Program-made: the position numbers and the translations under genes
Assembly: GCF_002591895.1 (NCBI RefSeq)
Contig: NZ_NISX01000005.1
Coordinates: 124,001 to 188,000, forward strand
Length of the DNA stretch: 64,000 nucleotides
Direction of reading: 5' to 3'
Origin: Lacimicrobium alkaliphilum
GTDB lineage: Bacteria; Pseudomonadota; Gammaproteobacteria; Enterobacterales; Alteromonadaceae
The notes under the pieces: generated by a model
Told to the model about the DNA's origin: nothing
The model's database searches: none
Seen by the model: only the letters and a program-made list of their open reading frames with translations
In this document: positions 11,274-20,561 of the stretch, one piece after another
Numbering within the stretch: the stretch's first letter is position 1
How the letters are laid out: each line of letters begins with the position of its first letter

Positions 11274-12351
11274 CAGATAGTGAGGCAAGGAGATCGGCCT
11301 GATGCTCCTGGCGAATCGGATCGAGTATCGTATCCAGTTCGCCCTGAACCACATCATCAAGCCGGTAAAGGGTCAGGTTTATACGATGGTCGGTTACTCT
11401 GCCCTGTGGGAAATTATAGGTACGGATACGCTCTGAACGGTCGCCACTTCCCACCAACAGGCGACGCGTACTGGCCTCTTCAGCAGTGCGCTTATCCTCA
11501 TCCAACTGGTTCAGCCTTGCCTGTAACACTGACATGGCCTTGGCACGATTCTTATGCTGCGAGCGCTCATCCTGACATTCCACCACCAGCCCTGTTGGGA
11601 TATGGGTCAGGCGAATGGCCGAGTCAGTTTTATTCACGTGCTGACCACCTGCGCCACTGGCACGATAGGTATCCACCCGCAGATCTGCCGGGTTGATGTC
11701 TATGGCTTCTGATTCAGGCAGTTCAGGCAATACGGCGACAGTGCAGGCAGAGGTATGAATGCGCCCCTGTGACTCGGTTTCAGGAACCCGTTGCACTCGG
11801 TGGCCGCCGGACTCAAATTTGAGTATGCCATAGCAACCTTCACCGACAATATTGGCGATAACCTCTTTATAGCCGCCGTGTTCCCCCTCACTGGCACTGA
11901 CCAGTTCAACCCGCCAACCCTTGCTTTCGGCATACCGGCTGTACATACGAAACAAATCACCCGCAAAAATAGCGGCCTCATCGCCGCCGGCACCAGCCCG
12001 GACTTCAACAAAACAATTCAAATCGTCATTCGGATCTCTGGGCAACAACAGGATCTGCAGTTCACTTTCCAGCCGGGTAATGGTTTCCCTGGCCAGCCGG
12101 GCCTCATCTTCCGCCATTTCACGAATTTCAGGATCACTTTCCTGCTGCATCTCACGGGCGTTTTCCAATTCCTGCTGTGCCTGGCGGTATTCACGGAAAC
12201 ACTTAACAAGCTCTTCCAGCTGGGCATATTCTTTTGACAAACTGCGGAACTTGTCCTGATCGTTAATCACATCAGGCTCACTCAACAGCGCCTGCACTTC
12301 ATCAAAACGTTCAATCAATGACTCGAGTTTGTGCAATACCGATTCTTTCAT
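11263..12351 (-). CDS. prfA: Peptide chain release factor 1
   Basis: 362 residues. RF1 recognises UAA and UAG stop codons and triggers peptide release. The catalytic GGQ is in [13 protein letters not shown]; the stop-codon-recognition region lies before it, around the [14 protein letters not shown] stretch. Its ATG is seven bases after the hemA stop and its end overlaps prmC, forming the usual hemA-prfA-prmC unit. Confidence 0.97.
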   Translation of the reverse strand: MKESVLHKLESLIERFDEVQALLSEPDVINDQDKFRSLSKEYAQLEELVKCFREYRQAQQELENAREMQQESDPEIREMAEDEARLARETITRLESELQILLLPRDPNDDLNCFVEVRAGAGGDEAAIFAGDLFRMYSRYAESKGWRVELVSASEGEHGGYKEVIANIVGEGCYGILKFESGGHRVQRVPETESQGRIHTSACTVAVLPELPESEAIDINPADLRVDTYRASGAGGQHVNKTDSAIRLTHIPTGLVVECQDERSQHKNRAKAMSVLQARLNQLDEDKRTAEEASTRRLLVGSGDRSERIRTYNFPQGRVTDHRINLTLYRLDDVVQGELDTILDPIRQEHQADLLASLSDDS

Positions 12352-12358
12352 ACCTTTC

Positions 12359-13612
12359 CTATACCTTGTCCAGGCCTAATGCCTGCCTGAGCAGCGCTAG
12401 TGTGCGCTTGTCTTTATCCACGGCCGCCTGCTTTATTGCCTTCGTGGGAGTGTGGATCAAACTGTTGGTGAGCTTATTGGCCAACTCGGTGATCACCACC
12501 TGAGGATCCTTGCCTTCCTGCAACTGCTTCAGAGCCCGATGTTGCAACTTCTGTTTGTGCGCTTCACTTTGCTCGCGATAAGAACGCACCAAATCTACAG
12601 ACGCCAGCGAATCATGCCATTGCAGAAACTCTGTGACCCCCTGCTCAATCATTTCCTCGGCTTTTTCAGCAGCGGACTGCCGCGAGGCCCGGTTCTCCTG
12701 AACAATTTGCTGTAAATCGTCGACGGTATACAAATAAGCATCATCCAGTTCGCCCACTTCGCTTTCCACATCACGAGGCACGGCAAGGTCTACCAGGAAC
12801 ATAGGCTGATGACGGCGTTTTTTCAGTGCCCGCTCTACTACCCCTTTACCTAAAATGGGTAACTGGCTGGCCGTGGAGCTGATAATAATATCCGCTTCAT
12901 GCAGATGATCCGGAATCTGAGCCAGCGTGATCACATCACCGCCCAGGGGCTGCGCCATATCACTGGCACGGCTCAGCGTCCTGTTGGCCACCCTGATACT
13001 CTGCACATGCTGCTCGTGTAAATGACGGGCCACCAGTTCAATGGTTTCTCCGGCGCCAATCAGCAGCACATTGACTTTATTCAGAGACGAAAATATATGC
13101 CTGGCCAATTGCACTGCTGCAAAGGCCACTGACACAGCATTAGCGCCAATCTCTGTGTCGGAGCGTACTTTCTTGGCCACTGAAAAAGTTTGCTGGAACA
13201 ATCGCTCAAAGCCGCTACCAATCATACCGCTGTCCCGGGCGCTGGTGTATGCCTGTTTTACCTGGCCCAGGATCTGCGGCTCTCCCAGAACCATGGAATC
13301 AAGACCACTGGCGACCCGCATCAGATGACGTATTGCCTGTTCATGGGTGAAACAATAGCTGGCATTTTCAATCGCCGCTCCATCCAGTTGATGAAACGAC
13401 GCCAGCCACTGACTCAGTTGCTCCCCTGACAGGTTAATATCAGCGTATATTTCGGTGCGATTACAGGTAGACAAGATCACAGATTCTTCACTGCCCAGCT
13501 GTTCTTTGAGGGCACGTAAGGCTTCAAGCTGGGCGTCTGTGGAGAAGGCAACTTTTTCTCTGACTTCCACTGGAGCCGTGTTGTGATTTATACCGAATGC
13601 AATTAGCGCCAT
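12359..13612 (-). CDS. hemA: Glutamyl-tRNA reductase
   Basis: 417 residues, as in E. coli. HemA reduces glutamyl-tRNA(Glu) to glutamate-1-semialdehyde, the first step of tetrapyrrole synthesis. The catalytic cysteine is C50 in [26 protein letters not shown] and the NADPH-binding [16 protein letters not shown] follow, then the C-terminal dimerisation helix. It is the first gene of the minus-strand cluster and is divergent from lolB. Confidence 0.97.
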   Translation of the reverse strand: MALIAFGINHNTAPVEVREKVAFSTDAQLEALRALKEQLGSEESVILSTCNRTEIYADINLSGEQLSQWLASFHQLDGAAIENASYCFTHEQAIRHLMRVASGLDSMVLGEPQILGQVKQAYTSARDSGMIGSGFERLFQQTFSVAKKVRSDTEIGANAVSVAFAAVQLARHIFSSLNKVNVLLIGAGETIELVARHLHEQHVQSIRVANRTLSRASDMAQPLGGDVITLAQIPDHLHEADIIISSTASQLPILGKGVVERALKKRRHQPMFLVDLAVPRDVESEVGELDDAYLYTVDDLQQIVQENRASRQSAAEKAEEMIEQGVTEFLQWHDSLASVDLVRSYREQSEAHKQKLQHRALKQLQEGKDPQVVITELANKLTNSLIHTPTKAIKQAAVDKDKRTLALLRQALGLDKV

Positions 13613-13740
13613 TGGAGTCGTGTGTTAATGCCTGAGAGTGAGCGGTTACGGCGTGGCATTGTACGCAAAAGCCAAAACTATTGAAAGCATCGGCGCTTCT
13701 GTGTTCCCATACCGCTATTCCTATATTCCTCTGTAATCAC

Positions 13741-14331
13741 ATGCAAGCAGTTTACCTTTATCGCCTGTTGTTAGTTGCTGTTGTTCTGCTGCTCAGCGCT
13801 TGTGCAACCAGACCACCACCGCAGTACTCTGTTAATGCGCAGAATCATCAGCACCAGTTGCAACAAATCCGGGAATGGCAAATCAGGGGCAAACTGGCTT
13901 TTCGCTCAGAAAAAGACAAATTCAGCGCCAATCTTAACTGGCGCCAGCAGAATAAAAATTTTCACCTCAATCTGAGTACCTTTCTCGGCACCAATATTCT
14001 GTTGCTTGAAAAACAGCAGGGCAAGGTTGAATTACACTACGATGACAACCTTTATCACCACATAAACGCCACCGAATTACTCTATGAGTTGCTCGGCTGG
14101 AGCATTCCGGTGGAATCCATAAGTCGCTGGGTAAAGGGCCAGGCGAGTCATGAAGCCAATGCAGAATTTTCAGACAATGGACTGATCAGTAAACTGCAAA
14201 CCGCTGATGGCTGGGTGGTCAGCTACAGCGACTATCGACTTACTGAAGCTGTTCTGCTCCCTCATCAGATTAACTTTCAGGCCGGACCAAACACAATCAG
14301 AATACGGGTGGATGCATGGCAAATGAACTGA
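13741..14331 (+). CDS. lolB: Outer-membrane lipoprotein insertion receptor LolB
   Basis: 196 residues. LolB accepts lipoproteins from LolA and inserts them into the outer membrane. The lipobox LSAC places the lipidated cysteine at C21, directly after a hydrophobic helix. WQIRGKLAFR and LLYELLGWSIPVESI are typical LolB stretches. The ATG at 13741 is chosen over an upstream TTG at 13681 because it gives a normal lipoprotein signal peptide. The 3' end overlaps ispE by 16 bases. Confidence 0.92.
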   Translation: MQAVYLYRLLLVAVVLLLSACATRPPPQYSVNAQNHQHQLQQIREWQIRGKLAFRSEKDKFSANLNWRQQNKNFHLNLSTFLGTNILLLEKQQGKVELHYDDNLYHHINATELLYELLGWSIPVESISRWVKGQASHEANAEFSDNGLISKLQTADGWVVSYSDYRLTEAVLLPHQINFQAGPNTIRIRVDAWQMN

Positions 14332-15185
14332 TTAGCTGGCCCTCTCCTGCCAAGCTAAATTTGTTTTTACATATTACCGGTCGCCGGCCTGACGGTTATC
14401 ACCAGCTGCAAAGTTTATTTCAGCTACTCGATTACGGCGACACACTGCGTTTTGAAATTAACACTCGTACAGACATTGAACTGGTTTCCCTCCTTCCCGG
14501 CGTAGCAAACGAAGATAACCTGATTGTCCGGGCAGCAAGGTTGCTGCAACACGCAACAGGCACTAATAAAGGTTGTCGTATACACCTTGATAAACGCCTG
14601 CCTATGGGGGGCGGTATTGGTGGGGGGTCATCCAATGCCGCCACCACGCTGGTGGCACTGAATTATTTATGGCAATGCGGTTTAAGCACAGACAAATTGG
14701 CCGAACTGGGGCTTCGGCTTGGTGCCGATGTACCGGTATTTGTGCACGGTAAGACGGCGTTTGCCTCTGGGGTCGGAGAAACCTTAACGCCGGCTCCCCA
14801 AGGCGAGAAAACGTTTCTTGTGGTGAATCCGGGTATTGCAATTTCTACGGCCCAAATATTTAATCATCAGGATTTACCCCGCACCACAAAGCCCATTAGC
14901 TGGCGGGACTATGACTTTGACAACACCCAAAATGACTGTGAAAAACTGGTTTGCAACACGCATCCGCAAGTTGCAAATCTGTTACACTGGTTGTTAGAAT
15001 ACGCGCCGTCGCGGATGACGGGAACGGGATCGAGTCTGTTCGCCATTTGTGATAATCAGAACCAGGCAGAAAACCTGCTTTCTCAGCTACCAGAGGGGTG
15101 TCATGGCTTTGTCGCAACAGGGGTTAACCAGTCACCTCTGCAGCAAATGCTGGACAGATTGAGAAATGCCGACCAAAAAATTTAG
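14316..15185 (+). CDS. ispE: 4-diphosphocytidyl-2-C-methyl-D-erythritol kinase
   Basis: 289 residues. IspE phosphorylates CDP-methylerythritol in the MEP isoprenoid pathway. The GHMP kinase loop [17 protein letters not shown] is intact; [20 protein letters not shown] at the N-terminus and the ACDD-like end [10 protein letters not shown] are diagnostic. It overlaps the end of lolB; prs starts 22 bases after its stop. This lolB-ispE-prs order is the E. coli one. Confidence 0.96.
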   Translation: MANELISWPSPAKLNLFLHITGRRPDGYHQLQSLFQLLDYGDTLRFEINTRTDIELVSLLPGVANEDNLIVRAARLLQHATGTNKGCRIHLDKRLPMGGGIGGGSSNAATTLVALNYLWQCGLSTDKLAELGLRLGADVPVFVHGKTAFASGVGETLTPAPQGEKTFLVVNPGIAISTAQIFNHQDLPRTTKPISWRDYDFDNTQNDCEKLVCNTHPQVANLLHWLLEYAPSRMTGTGSSLFAICDNQNQAENLLSQLPEGCHGFVATGVNQSPLQQMLDRLRNADQKI

Positions 15186-15207
15186 ACAGCTCATTGAGGA
15201 TCCTACC

Positions 15208-16155
15208 GTGCCGGATATGAAGTTATTTGCTGGTAATGCCGTACCAGAACTCGCCCAGAAAGTCGCCGACAGGCTCTACACCAAACTCGGGCATGCCAGC
15301 GTAGGACGCTTCAGCGATGGTGAAATCAGCGTCGAGATTCATGAGAATGTACGGGGGTCTGATGTCTTTATCATTCAGTCAACCTGCGCGCCTACCAATG
15401 ATAACCTGATGGAACTCATTGTCATGATCGATGCCCTGCGCCGCGCATCAGCCGGTCGCATCACCGCTGTACTGCCCTATTTTGGTTACGCCCGCCAGGA
15501 CCGCCGCGTCCGTTCAGCCCGGGTGCCTATTACTGCGAAAGTGGTCGCCGATTTCCTGTCAAATGTCGGTGTTGACCGGGTACTGACAGTAGATTTGCAC
15601 GCCGAACAGATTCAGGGTTTCTTTGATGTACCCGTGGACAATGCCTTCGGCACACCAATTTTGCTCGAAGATATGCGTGAACGGGAGTTCGTTAATCCTG
15701 TGGTGGTGTCTCCGGATATTGGCGGTGTGGTCAGAGCAAGAGCCCTGGCAAAAGTGATGAACGATTTGGATCTGGCCATTATTGACAAACGCCGTCCGAA
15801 GGCCAATGTCTCTCAGGTGATGCATATCATCGGCGATGTTCAGGACAGAGACTGTATTATTGTGGATGACATGATTGATACCGGTGGTACCTTGTGTAAG
15901 GCAGCCCAGGCCCTGAAGGATCATGGCGCTCGCAAGGTATTCGCCTATGCGACTCACGCCATATTCTCCGGTAATGCGGCGAAGAACCTGGAAGAGTCAG
16001 TGATGGATGAAATCATCGTCACCGACAGCATTCCTTTGTCACCACAAATAAAAGCATTGGGCAAGGTCAAGCAGCTGAGTCTCTGTGACATGCTGGCTGA
16101 GGCCATTCGCCGGGTCAGCAATGAAGAGTCTATTTCAGCAATGTTCGAGTACTAA
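15208..16155 (+). CDS. prs: Ribose-phosphate pyrophosphokinase
   Basis: 315 residues, identical in length to E. coli Prs. It makes PRPP from ribose 5-phosphate and ATP for nucleotide, histidine and tryptophan synthesis. Motifs: FGYARQDRR (ATP binding), [13 protein letters not shown], and the PRPP loop [11 protein letters not shown]. The start is GTG at 15208 ([10 protein letters not shown]), with TGAGGA seven bases upstream; an ATG at 15166 would overlap the end of ispE and add a non-conserved extension. A strong terminator follows. Confidence 0.96.
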   Translation: MPDMKLFAGNAVPELAQKVADRLYTKLGHASVGRFSDGEISVEIHENVRGSDVFIIQSTCAPTNDNLMELIVMIDALRRASAGRITAVLPYFGYARQDRRVRSARVPITAKVVADFLSNVGVDRVLTVDLHAEQIQGFFDVPVDNAFGTPILLEDMREREFVNPVVVSPDIGGVVRARALAKVMNDLDLAIIDKRRPKANVSQVMHIIGDVQDRDCIIVDDMIDTGGTLCKAAQALKDHGARKVFAYATHAIFSGNAAKNLEESVMDEIIVTDSIPLSPQIKALGKVKQLSLCDMLAEAIRRVSNEESISAMFEY

Positions 16156-16179
16156 GCAACATTGTATGATTTAAAGAGA

Positions 16180-16206
16180 ATGCCGGACTCGCTCCGGCAT
16201 TTTTGT
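16180..16206 (+). terminator. Rho-independent terminator of lolB-ispE-prs
   Basis: Perfect 8-bp stem ATGCCGGA / TCCGGCAT (16180-16187 and 16193-16200) with a five-base loop, followed directly by TTTTGTTT, 25 bases after the prs stop. Confidence 0.9.
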
Positions 16207-16250
16207 TTAAAGCATTTCACCACGAAAAAACAATCCCCAAAATAATTACC

Positions 16251-16331
16251 TCTCGCGGAGGCGCTGAGACGCAGGGGCTTTATTGACCAACAACTCTGTA
16301 TTTCTCTGCGTGCTCTGCGTCTCGGCGAGAT
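16251..16331. repeat. Dispersed palindromic repeat, CGCAGAG type
   Basis: The left arm begins TCTCGCGGAGGCGCTGAGAC and the right arm ends CTCTGCGTCTCGGCGAGA; the arms are imperfect reverse complements of about 27 bases around a T-rich centre. Each arm is itself made of short CGCAGAG-like units. Similar arms recur near 20390 and 25275-25358. Confidence 0.75.
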
Positions 16332-16506
16332 AATGACATAGAATCAGCCCTGACCCGCAATCCGCTTCACTCCTTGCGGGCTACACCGTTGTCATGCCCG
16401 AATGTTGTTATCGGGCTTGTCCAGCACCTTTGATAGCACAGTGTTATCGAACAGCACATTGCTAATTCAATGGTTGCTGGGCATCCAGCGCCTTTGCGAA
16501 AGGTAA
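16332..16506. other. Non-coding stretch with other repeat-like elements
   Basis: No gene is seen. It holds a short hairpin with GCCCGA and TCGGGC arms (about 16396-16417) and the phrases TTGTCCAGCACCTTTG and GGGCATCCAGCGCCTTTG about 80 bases apart, which look like degenerate copies of one dispersed element. With the neighbouring repeats this makes 16208-16740 a gene-free repeat cluster of over 500 bases. Confidence 0.45.
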
Positions 16507-16594
16507 ATTTCACCACAGAGTCACAGAGAGCACAGAGGTATCAACGGTTTAACCCCCCTTTTACTTCTCCGTGCCCTCCGTGCCTCTGTGGTTT
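16507..16594. repeat. Dispersed palindromic repeat, CACAGAG type
   Basis: The left arm starts TTTCACCACAGAGTCACAGA and the right arm ends GTGCCTCTGTGGTTT, with about 25-base imperfect complementary arms separated by roughly 30 bases. Near-identical copies lie at 25406-25491 and 38446-38532, and partly at 20295-20471. Confidence 0.85.
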
Positions 16595-16747
16595 AATTCT
16601 CTTTATATAAACCTGATAACTGAAAGCTGATGAATTTAGTAATCAGCCATCAGGATGACGAACTAGCGATAAAGGCCAGTGATACAATGACAGTGCCAGG
16701 ACTATTGGGATAAGATGGCGCTCACAATGTGTTGCTAAGGATGCGCC

Positions 16748-17137
16748 ATGAAAAACTCACTGATCGCTGTTATTTCTCTGCCGCTGATATTTGCCTGTCA
16801 GGCAGAGTCTAATGCATCGTCGCAATCACAACACGCCAGTCAGGCATCAGAAGATATGAATACGCAAGCACCTGGAAAAGACACTATTCGTTTTACCGCC
16901 GAAGTCGTGTTCAAGGATCTGGAAGGCGGCTTTTTTGCCCTGATTGGCAAAGATGGCAGCAAATATCAGCCTATGGGACTGGCGCTGGAATTTCGTCGCC
17001 ATGGTCTGATCGTTGAAGTTGAAGCAGAAAAAGTCACAGACATGGTGACCTATCAGCAGTTTGGTACCCTTATACGCATCATTAATATCAGCATAGTGGA
17101 CGAATCCGGCGTCCGGAGTAGCGGCAATACCCACTAG
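16748..17137 (+). CDS. Small lipoprotein of unknown function
   Basis: 129 residues. A lipoprotein signal is likely: hydrophobic residues 4-16 end in IFAC with the cysteine at 17 and Gln at +2, which predicts outer-membrane retention. A Ser/Gln-rich linker (about 18-45) leads to a compact domain (about 48-120) with FTAEVVFKDLEGGFFALIG, reminiscent of small OB- or barrel-like folds, but I name no family. AAGGA precedes the ATG. It is monocistronic, between a repeat cluster and the rplY promoter. Confidence 0.7.
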   Translation: MKNSLIAVISLPLIFACQAESNASSQSQHASQASEDMNTQAPGKDTIRFTAEVVFKDLEGGFFALIGKDGSKYQPMGLALEFRRHGLIVEVEAEKVTDMVTYQQFGTLIRIINISIVDESGVRSSGNTH

Positions 17138-17174
17138 ACCTTTGGTGGTGCATTCTGTCGGTTTCACTCCTCTC

Positions 17175-17203
17175 TTGTTTCACGCCGCGCCCGGTGTTAG
17201 AAT
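17175..17203 (+). promoter_or_regulatory. Sigma-70 promoter of rplY-pth-ychF
   Basis: -35 TTGTTT (17175-17180) and -10 TAGAAT (17198-17203) with a 17-bp spacer. The predicted start gives a leader of about 100 bases before rplY. Confidence 0.6.
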
Positions 17204-17308
17204 TCGCCGCCCTTTTCTCGGGGCCTGCCTCTTCACAATGGACGAGGCCAGAGACTTTTCGGATTTTGGTCGCGAAGTCCGGATTCACTTAAATTTTGGA
17301 GTATTATT

Positions 17309-17962
17309 ATGCCTGAAGCGATTTTCACCCTGGATGCAGAAGTCCGCACAGACATGGGGAAAGGTGCGAGCCGCCGCCTGCGTCATGCTGACAAAGTACC
17401 TGCTATCCTTTATGGCGCTGGCAAAGAGCCGGTTGCCCTGACTCTGGATCACAACAAAGTGAACCAGGCACAGGATTTTGAAGCTTTTTACAGCCATGTT
17501 CTGACCCTGAACATTGGCGGCAAAAAAGTTGAAGCCCTGGTTAAAGATATCCAGCGTCATCCTTATAAGCCTAAGCTGACTCACCTTGATTTTCTGCGTG
17601 TTGATGCCAAGCAAGCGGTTACCACTCATGTTCCTCTGCACTTTATCAATGAAGATAAAGCCAAAGCGATCAAACTCGAAGGTGGCCACGCAGAGCACCA
17701 TATGGCTGACGTAGAAATTCAGTGTCTGCCACATGATCTGCCTGAGTACATCGAAGTGGATCTGCTTAACGTAGAAATGGATCAGACCCTGCATTTGTCT
17801 GACCTGGTCATGCCTAAAGGCTCCAGCCTGACTGAGCTGGCGAAAGGCGAAGACCACGATCTGGCTGTAGTTACTATCAAGGCAGCCAAAGTAGCGGCTC
17901 CTGAAGAAGACGAAGATACAGCAGCCGATGATGGCGAGGAAGAAGCCAAGACTGAGGAGTAA
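17309..17962 (+). CDS. rplY: 50S ribosomal protein L25 / general stress protein Ctc
   Basis: 217 residues. The N-terminal L25 domain (about 5-95; [14 protein letters not shown]-type start) binds 5S rRNA, and the C-terminal TL5/Ctc beta domain (about 100-185) makes this the long form rather than the 94-residue E. coli L25. The end is an acidic tail ([19 protein letters not shown]). Six bases separate its stop from the pth start, so they form one unit. Confidence 0.95.
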   Translation: MPEAIFTLDAEVRTDMGKGASRRLRHADKVPAILYGAGKEPVALTLDHNKVNQAQDFEAFYSHVLTLNIGGKKVEALVKDIQRHPYKPKLTHLDFLRVDAKQAVTTHVPLHFINEDKAKAIKLEGGHAEHHMADVEIQCLPHDLPEYIEVDLLNVEMDQTLHLSDLVMPKGSSLTELAKGEDHDLAVVTIKAAKVAAPEEDEDTAADDGEEEAKTEE

Positions 17963-17967
17963 TCCTC

Positions 17968-18546
17968 TTGGTAAAGCTGATTGTGGGCCTGGGAAATCCA
18001 GGCCCTGAATATGAAAATACCAGGCACAACGCTGGTGCCTGGTATCTAAATGCCCTCGCCAGACACTTTCATACTTCCCTTAAAGCGGAAGCCAAGTTCT
18101 TTGGGTATACTGCCCGTCTGACCATTGCCGGTCAGGATATCAGATTGCTCTACCCTACTACCTTTATGAATCGCAGTGGTCAGGCTGTATCAGCCCTGGC
18201 AAACTTCTATCGTATCGCTACAGATGAGATTCTGGTGGCCTATGATGAACTGGATTTACCGCCTGGCATTGTCAAACTGAAAACCGGTGGCAGCGCAAGT
18301 CAGAATGGTATCCGCGATATCGTCAGTAAACTGGGTAATGACAAAGGATTTCACCGTCTGCGTATTGGAATCGGTCACCCGGGGCACAAAAGCCAGGTTA
18401 CCGGCCATGTTCTGGGTAAAGCCAGAGCCGAGGAGCAGGAAAAAATTGAAGCAGCCATCGATGAAGCGGTGCGCTGTACAGATATATTAATTAAAGATGG
18501 AATGACCAAAGCGATGAATCGCTTACATTCTTTCAAAGCAGATTAA
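17968..18546 (+). CDS. pth: Peptidyl-tRNA hydrolase
   Basis: 192 residues. Pth cleaves peptidyl-tRNA released from stalled ribosomes. Motifs: [18 protein letters not shown] with the catalytic histidine, [12 protein letters not shown], and [17 protein letters not shown]. The start is TTG, with GAGGAG in the end of rplY; no ATG exists before the conserved GLGNPG motif. It lies between rplY and ychF as in many gammaproteobacteria. Confidence 0.96.
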   Translation: MVKLIVGLGNPGPEYENTRHNAGAWYLNALARHFHTSLKAEAKFFGYTARLTIAGQDIRLLYPTTFMNRSGQAVSALANFYRIATDEILVAYDELDLPPGIVKLKTGGSASQNGIRDIVSKLGNDKGFHRLRIGIGHPGHKSQVTGHVLGKARAEEQEKIEAAIDEAVRCTDILIKDGMTKAMNRLHSFKAD

Positions 18547-18562
18547 CGCAGAGGACACTTTC

Positions 18563-19654
18563 ATGGGTTTTAAATGTGGCATAGTGGGTTTGCCAAATGT
18601 GGGAAAATCCACGTTGTTCAACGCCCTGACCAAGGCCGGAATTGAGGCCGCTAACTTTCCGTTTTGTACCATTGAACCGAATACCGGTGTAGTACCTGTG
18701 CCCGATACCCGCCTGGATAAACTGGCGGCGATCGTTAACCCTCAGCGTGTGATTCCCACTACCATGGAGTTTGTGGACATTGCCGGTCTGGTGGCTGGCG
18801 CGTCCAAAGGTGAAGGACTGGGTAACAAGTTTCTGGCCAATATCCGCGAAACCGATGCTATCGGCCATGTTGTACGCTGCTTTGAGAACGACAATATTGT
18901 GCATGTGGCTGGCGGTGTTAACCCGGCGGATGATATTGAAGTGATTAACACAGAACTGGCCCTGTCCGATCTGGATACCTGTGAAAAAGCACTGCTGCGG
19001 GTTGGTAAAAGAGCCAAAGGTGGAGACAAAGACGCCAAATTTGAAGTTCAGGTGCTGGAGAAAATCAAACCACACCTGGACGAGGGCAACATGTTGCGTT
19101 CAGTGGAACTGGAAAAGGAAGAGCTGGCGGCCATCGCCTACATGAACTTTCTGACGTTAAAACCCACTATGTACATTGCCAACGTTAACGACGATGGCTT
19201 TGAGAATAATCCTCACCTGGACAAGGTCAGAGCGATAGCCGAAGGCGAGAATGCAGTAGTCGTGGCTGTTTGCGCTGAAATTGAGTCTGAGATTGCCGAA
19301 CTGGAAGAAGAAGAAAAAGCCGAGTTTATGGCTGATATGGGCCTCGACGAACCGGGACTCAACAGGGTTATCCGTGCAGGCTACGATCTGCTTAACCTGA
19401 ATACGTATTTTACCGCCGGCGTCAAAGAAGTGCGTGCCTGGACGTTCCCCATAGGTTCTACCGCACCACAGGCTGCGGGTAAAATTCATACCGACTTCGA
19501 AAAAGGCTTTATTCGCGCCGAAGTGGTAGGTTATGACCACTTTATCGACTACAAAGGTGAGCAGGGTGCCAAAGATGCCGGTAAATGGCGTTTGGAAGGT
19601 AAGGAGTACATTGTGAAAGACGGCGATGTGATTCACTTCCGTTTTAATGTCTGA
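18563..19654 (+). CDS. ychF: Redox-regulated ATPase YchF (Obg family)
   Basis: 363 residues, the E. coli length. The G1 loop GLPNVGKST, the switch motif [16 protein letters not shown] and the NVND/NMP-type specificity region (NVNDDG) are intact; the C-terminal TGS domain (about 278-361) ends in the usual [11 protein letters not shown]. YchF binds ATP rather than GTP and the ribosome. GAGG precedes the ATG. A terminator follows. Confidence 0.96.
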   Translation: MGFKCGIVGLPNVGKSTLFNALTKAGIEAANFPFCTIEPNTGVVPVPDTRLDKLAAIVNPQRVIPTTMEFVDIAGLVAGASKGEGLGNKFLANIRETDAIGHVVRCFENDNIVHVAGGVNPADDIEVINTELALSDLDTCEKALLRVGKRAKGGDKDAKFEVQVLEKIKPHLDEGNMLRSVELEKEELAAIAYMNFLTLKPTMYIANVNDDGFENNPHLDKVRAIAEGENAVVVAVCAEIESEIAELEEEEKAEFMADMGLDEPGLNRVIRAGYDLLNLNTYFTAGVKEVRAWTFPIGSTAPQAAGKIHTDFEKGFIRAEVVGYDHFIDYKGEQGAKDAGKWRLEGKEYIVKDGDVIHFRFNV

Positions 19655-19685
19655 CGAACTTGCTCATAGTGGATATAGCTTCCAG

Positions 19686-19708
19686 GCCGGTCACTGACCG
19701 GCTTTTTT
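19686..19708 (+). terminator. Terminator after ychF
   Basis: GCCGGTC / GACCGGC stem (19686-19692 and 19696-19702) with a three-base loop, followed by six T residues. Confidence 0.88.
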
Positions 19709-19828
19709 GTGGCTCAGTTACTACTTTTACCTCTTTGTCTGTGTTTATTACGCCAAAACCCTGAAAGTTAATTTTTATCCAACTTGCTCAGTTCCTGCTC
19801 AGTCAGACCAAGGTTGTCAAAAAAGGGG

Positions 19829-19857
19829 TTGACCATCATCGGGCAGATCAGCATAAT
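19829..19857 (+). promoter_or_regulatory. Promoter of the tRNA operon
   Basis: -35 TTGACC (19829-19834), 17-bp spacer, -10 CATAAT (19852-19857), then a GC-rich stretch (ACGCGCC) typical of the discriminator of stable-RNA promoters. The first tRNA begins about 20 bases after the predicted start. Confidence 0.65.
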
Positions 19858-19884
19858 ACGCGCCACTCAAAGCGAGTATCAAGT

Positions 19885-19961
19885 GGCTAAGTAGCTCAGT
19901 TGGTTAGAGCACAGCACTCATAATGCTGGGGTCGCAGGTTCGAATCCCGCCTTAGCCACCA
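19885..19961 (+). tRNA. metT: tRNA-Met (CAU, elongator)
   Basis: 77 nt including encoded CCA. Acceptor arms GGCTAAG / CTTAGCC, D-arm AGCTCAGTTGGTTAGAGC, anticodon CAT at 19919-19921, T-arm GGTTCGAATCC. It closely matches the E. coli elongator tRNA-Met, whose operon also continues with Leu and Gln tRNAs. Confidence 0.95.
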
Positions 19962-19969
19962 TTAATCTT

Positions 19970-20054
19970 GCGGAAGTGGTGAAATTGGTAGACACGCTGG
20001 ATTTAGGTTCCAGTGCTTCACGGCGTGAGAGTTCGAGTCTCTCCTTCCGCACCA
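19970..20054 (+). tRNA. leuW: tRNA-Leu (UAG)
   Basis: 85 nt including CCA, class II with a long variable arm. Acceptor GCGGAAG / CTTCCGC, anticodon TAG at 20004-20006, T-arm GTTCGAGTC. Confidence 0.95.
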
Positions 20055-20060
20055 TGTTGT

Positions 20061-20135
20061 TGGGGTATAGCCAAGTGGTAAGGCAACGGGTTTTGATCCC
20101 GTCATTCGTTGGTTCGAGTCCAGCTACCCCAGCCA
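20061..20135 (+). tRNA. glnU: tRNA-Gln (UUG), copy 1
   Basis: 75 nt including CCA. Acceptor TGGGGTA / TACCCCA, anticodon TTG at 20093-20095, T-arm GGTTCGAGTCC. It is identical to the next copy. Confidence 0.95.
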
Positions 20136-20166
20136 TCTCCCTTATTCGCGCATTGAGTCCAAAAAT

Positions 20167-20241
20167 TGGGGTATAGCCAAGTGGTAAGGCAACGGGTTTT
20201 GATCCCGTCATTCGTTGGTTCGAGTCCAGCTACCCCAGCCA
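20167..20241 (+). tRNA. glnU: tRNA-Gln (UUG), copy 2
   Basis: 75 nt, identical to the copy at 20061-20135 over its whole length, 31 bases downstream. The Met-Leu-Gln-Gln order is the start of the E. coli metT-leuW-glnU-glnW operon; the later metU and glnV/glnX are absent. Confidence 0.95.
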
Positions 20242-20252
20242 TATATTTAAAA

Positions 20253-20278
20253 AGCCGCTCAAACGAGCGGCTTTTTTG
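20253..20278 (+). terminator. Terminator of the tRNA operon
   Basis: AGCCGCTC / GAGCGGCT stem (20253-20260 and 20265-20272) with loop AAAC, followed by six T residues. Confidence 0.92.
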
Positions 20279-20294
20279 TAATTAAAACAAAAGA

Positions 20295-20471
20295 AATTTC
20301 ACCACAGAGAACACAGAGGTTTAAAAGCTTCTAACCGGTGTTGGAGTTTCTTTTTCGTGCTTTTCGTGTGGTTGGTGGTCTGTTTTTCTCTCGCCAAGGC
20401 GCAAAGACGCAGAGGTTTTAACTGTTTAAACCTTTTTACTTCTCTGTGTTCTCCGTGCCTCTGTGGTGAAT
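20295..20471. repeat. Composite of dispersed palindromic repeats
   Basis: This 177-base stretch holds two adjoining elements. The first (about 20295-20375) has a CACAGAG-type left arm (TTTCACCACAGAGAACACAG) and a diverged right arm (CGTGCTTTTCGTGTGG). The second (about 20386-20471) has a CGCAGAG-type left arm (CTCGCCAAGGCGCAAAGACG) but a CACAGAG-type right arm (CCGTGCCTCTGTGGTGAA), so it is chimeric. With the flanks it fills the gap between the tRNA terminator and the symporter gene; no gene is seen. Confidence 0.75.
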
Positions 20472-20561
20472 ATGCTCTTTCTAGTTCACAGCTTAGCTCT
20501 GGACAGCGCGCGTTATTCCCGACAGTATTAGCCCATCCTCAACAACAATAAGAATAACGCT

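Noticed and set aside
16332-16740. A CRISPR array or small-RNA gene in the repeat-rich gap after prs
   Set aside because: The repeats are palindromic and irregularly spaced, with no constant repeat/spacer pattern and no cas genes; no promoter-terminator pair for an RNA gene was found.
19768-19854. A 28-codon ORF on the minus strand (start MLICPMMVNPFFDN) just upstream of the tRNA genes
   Set aside because: It overlaps a strong tRNA promoter (TTGACC, 17 bp, CATAAT), has no ribosome binding site, and is too short to support on composition alone.
20279-20561. A possible glycine riboswitch upstream of the AGCS symporter
   Set aside because: The region consists of dispersed palindromic repeats, and I could not find the conserved glycine aptamer core.
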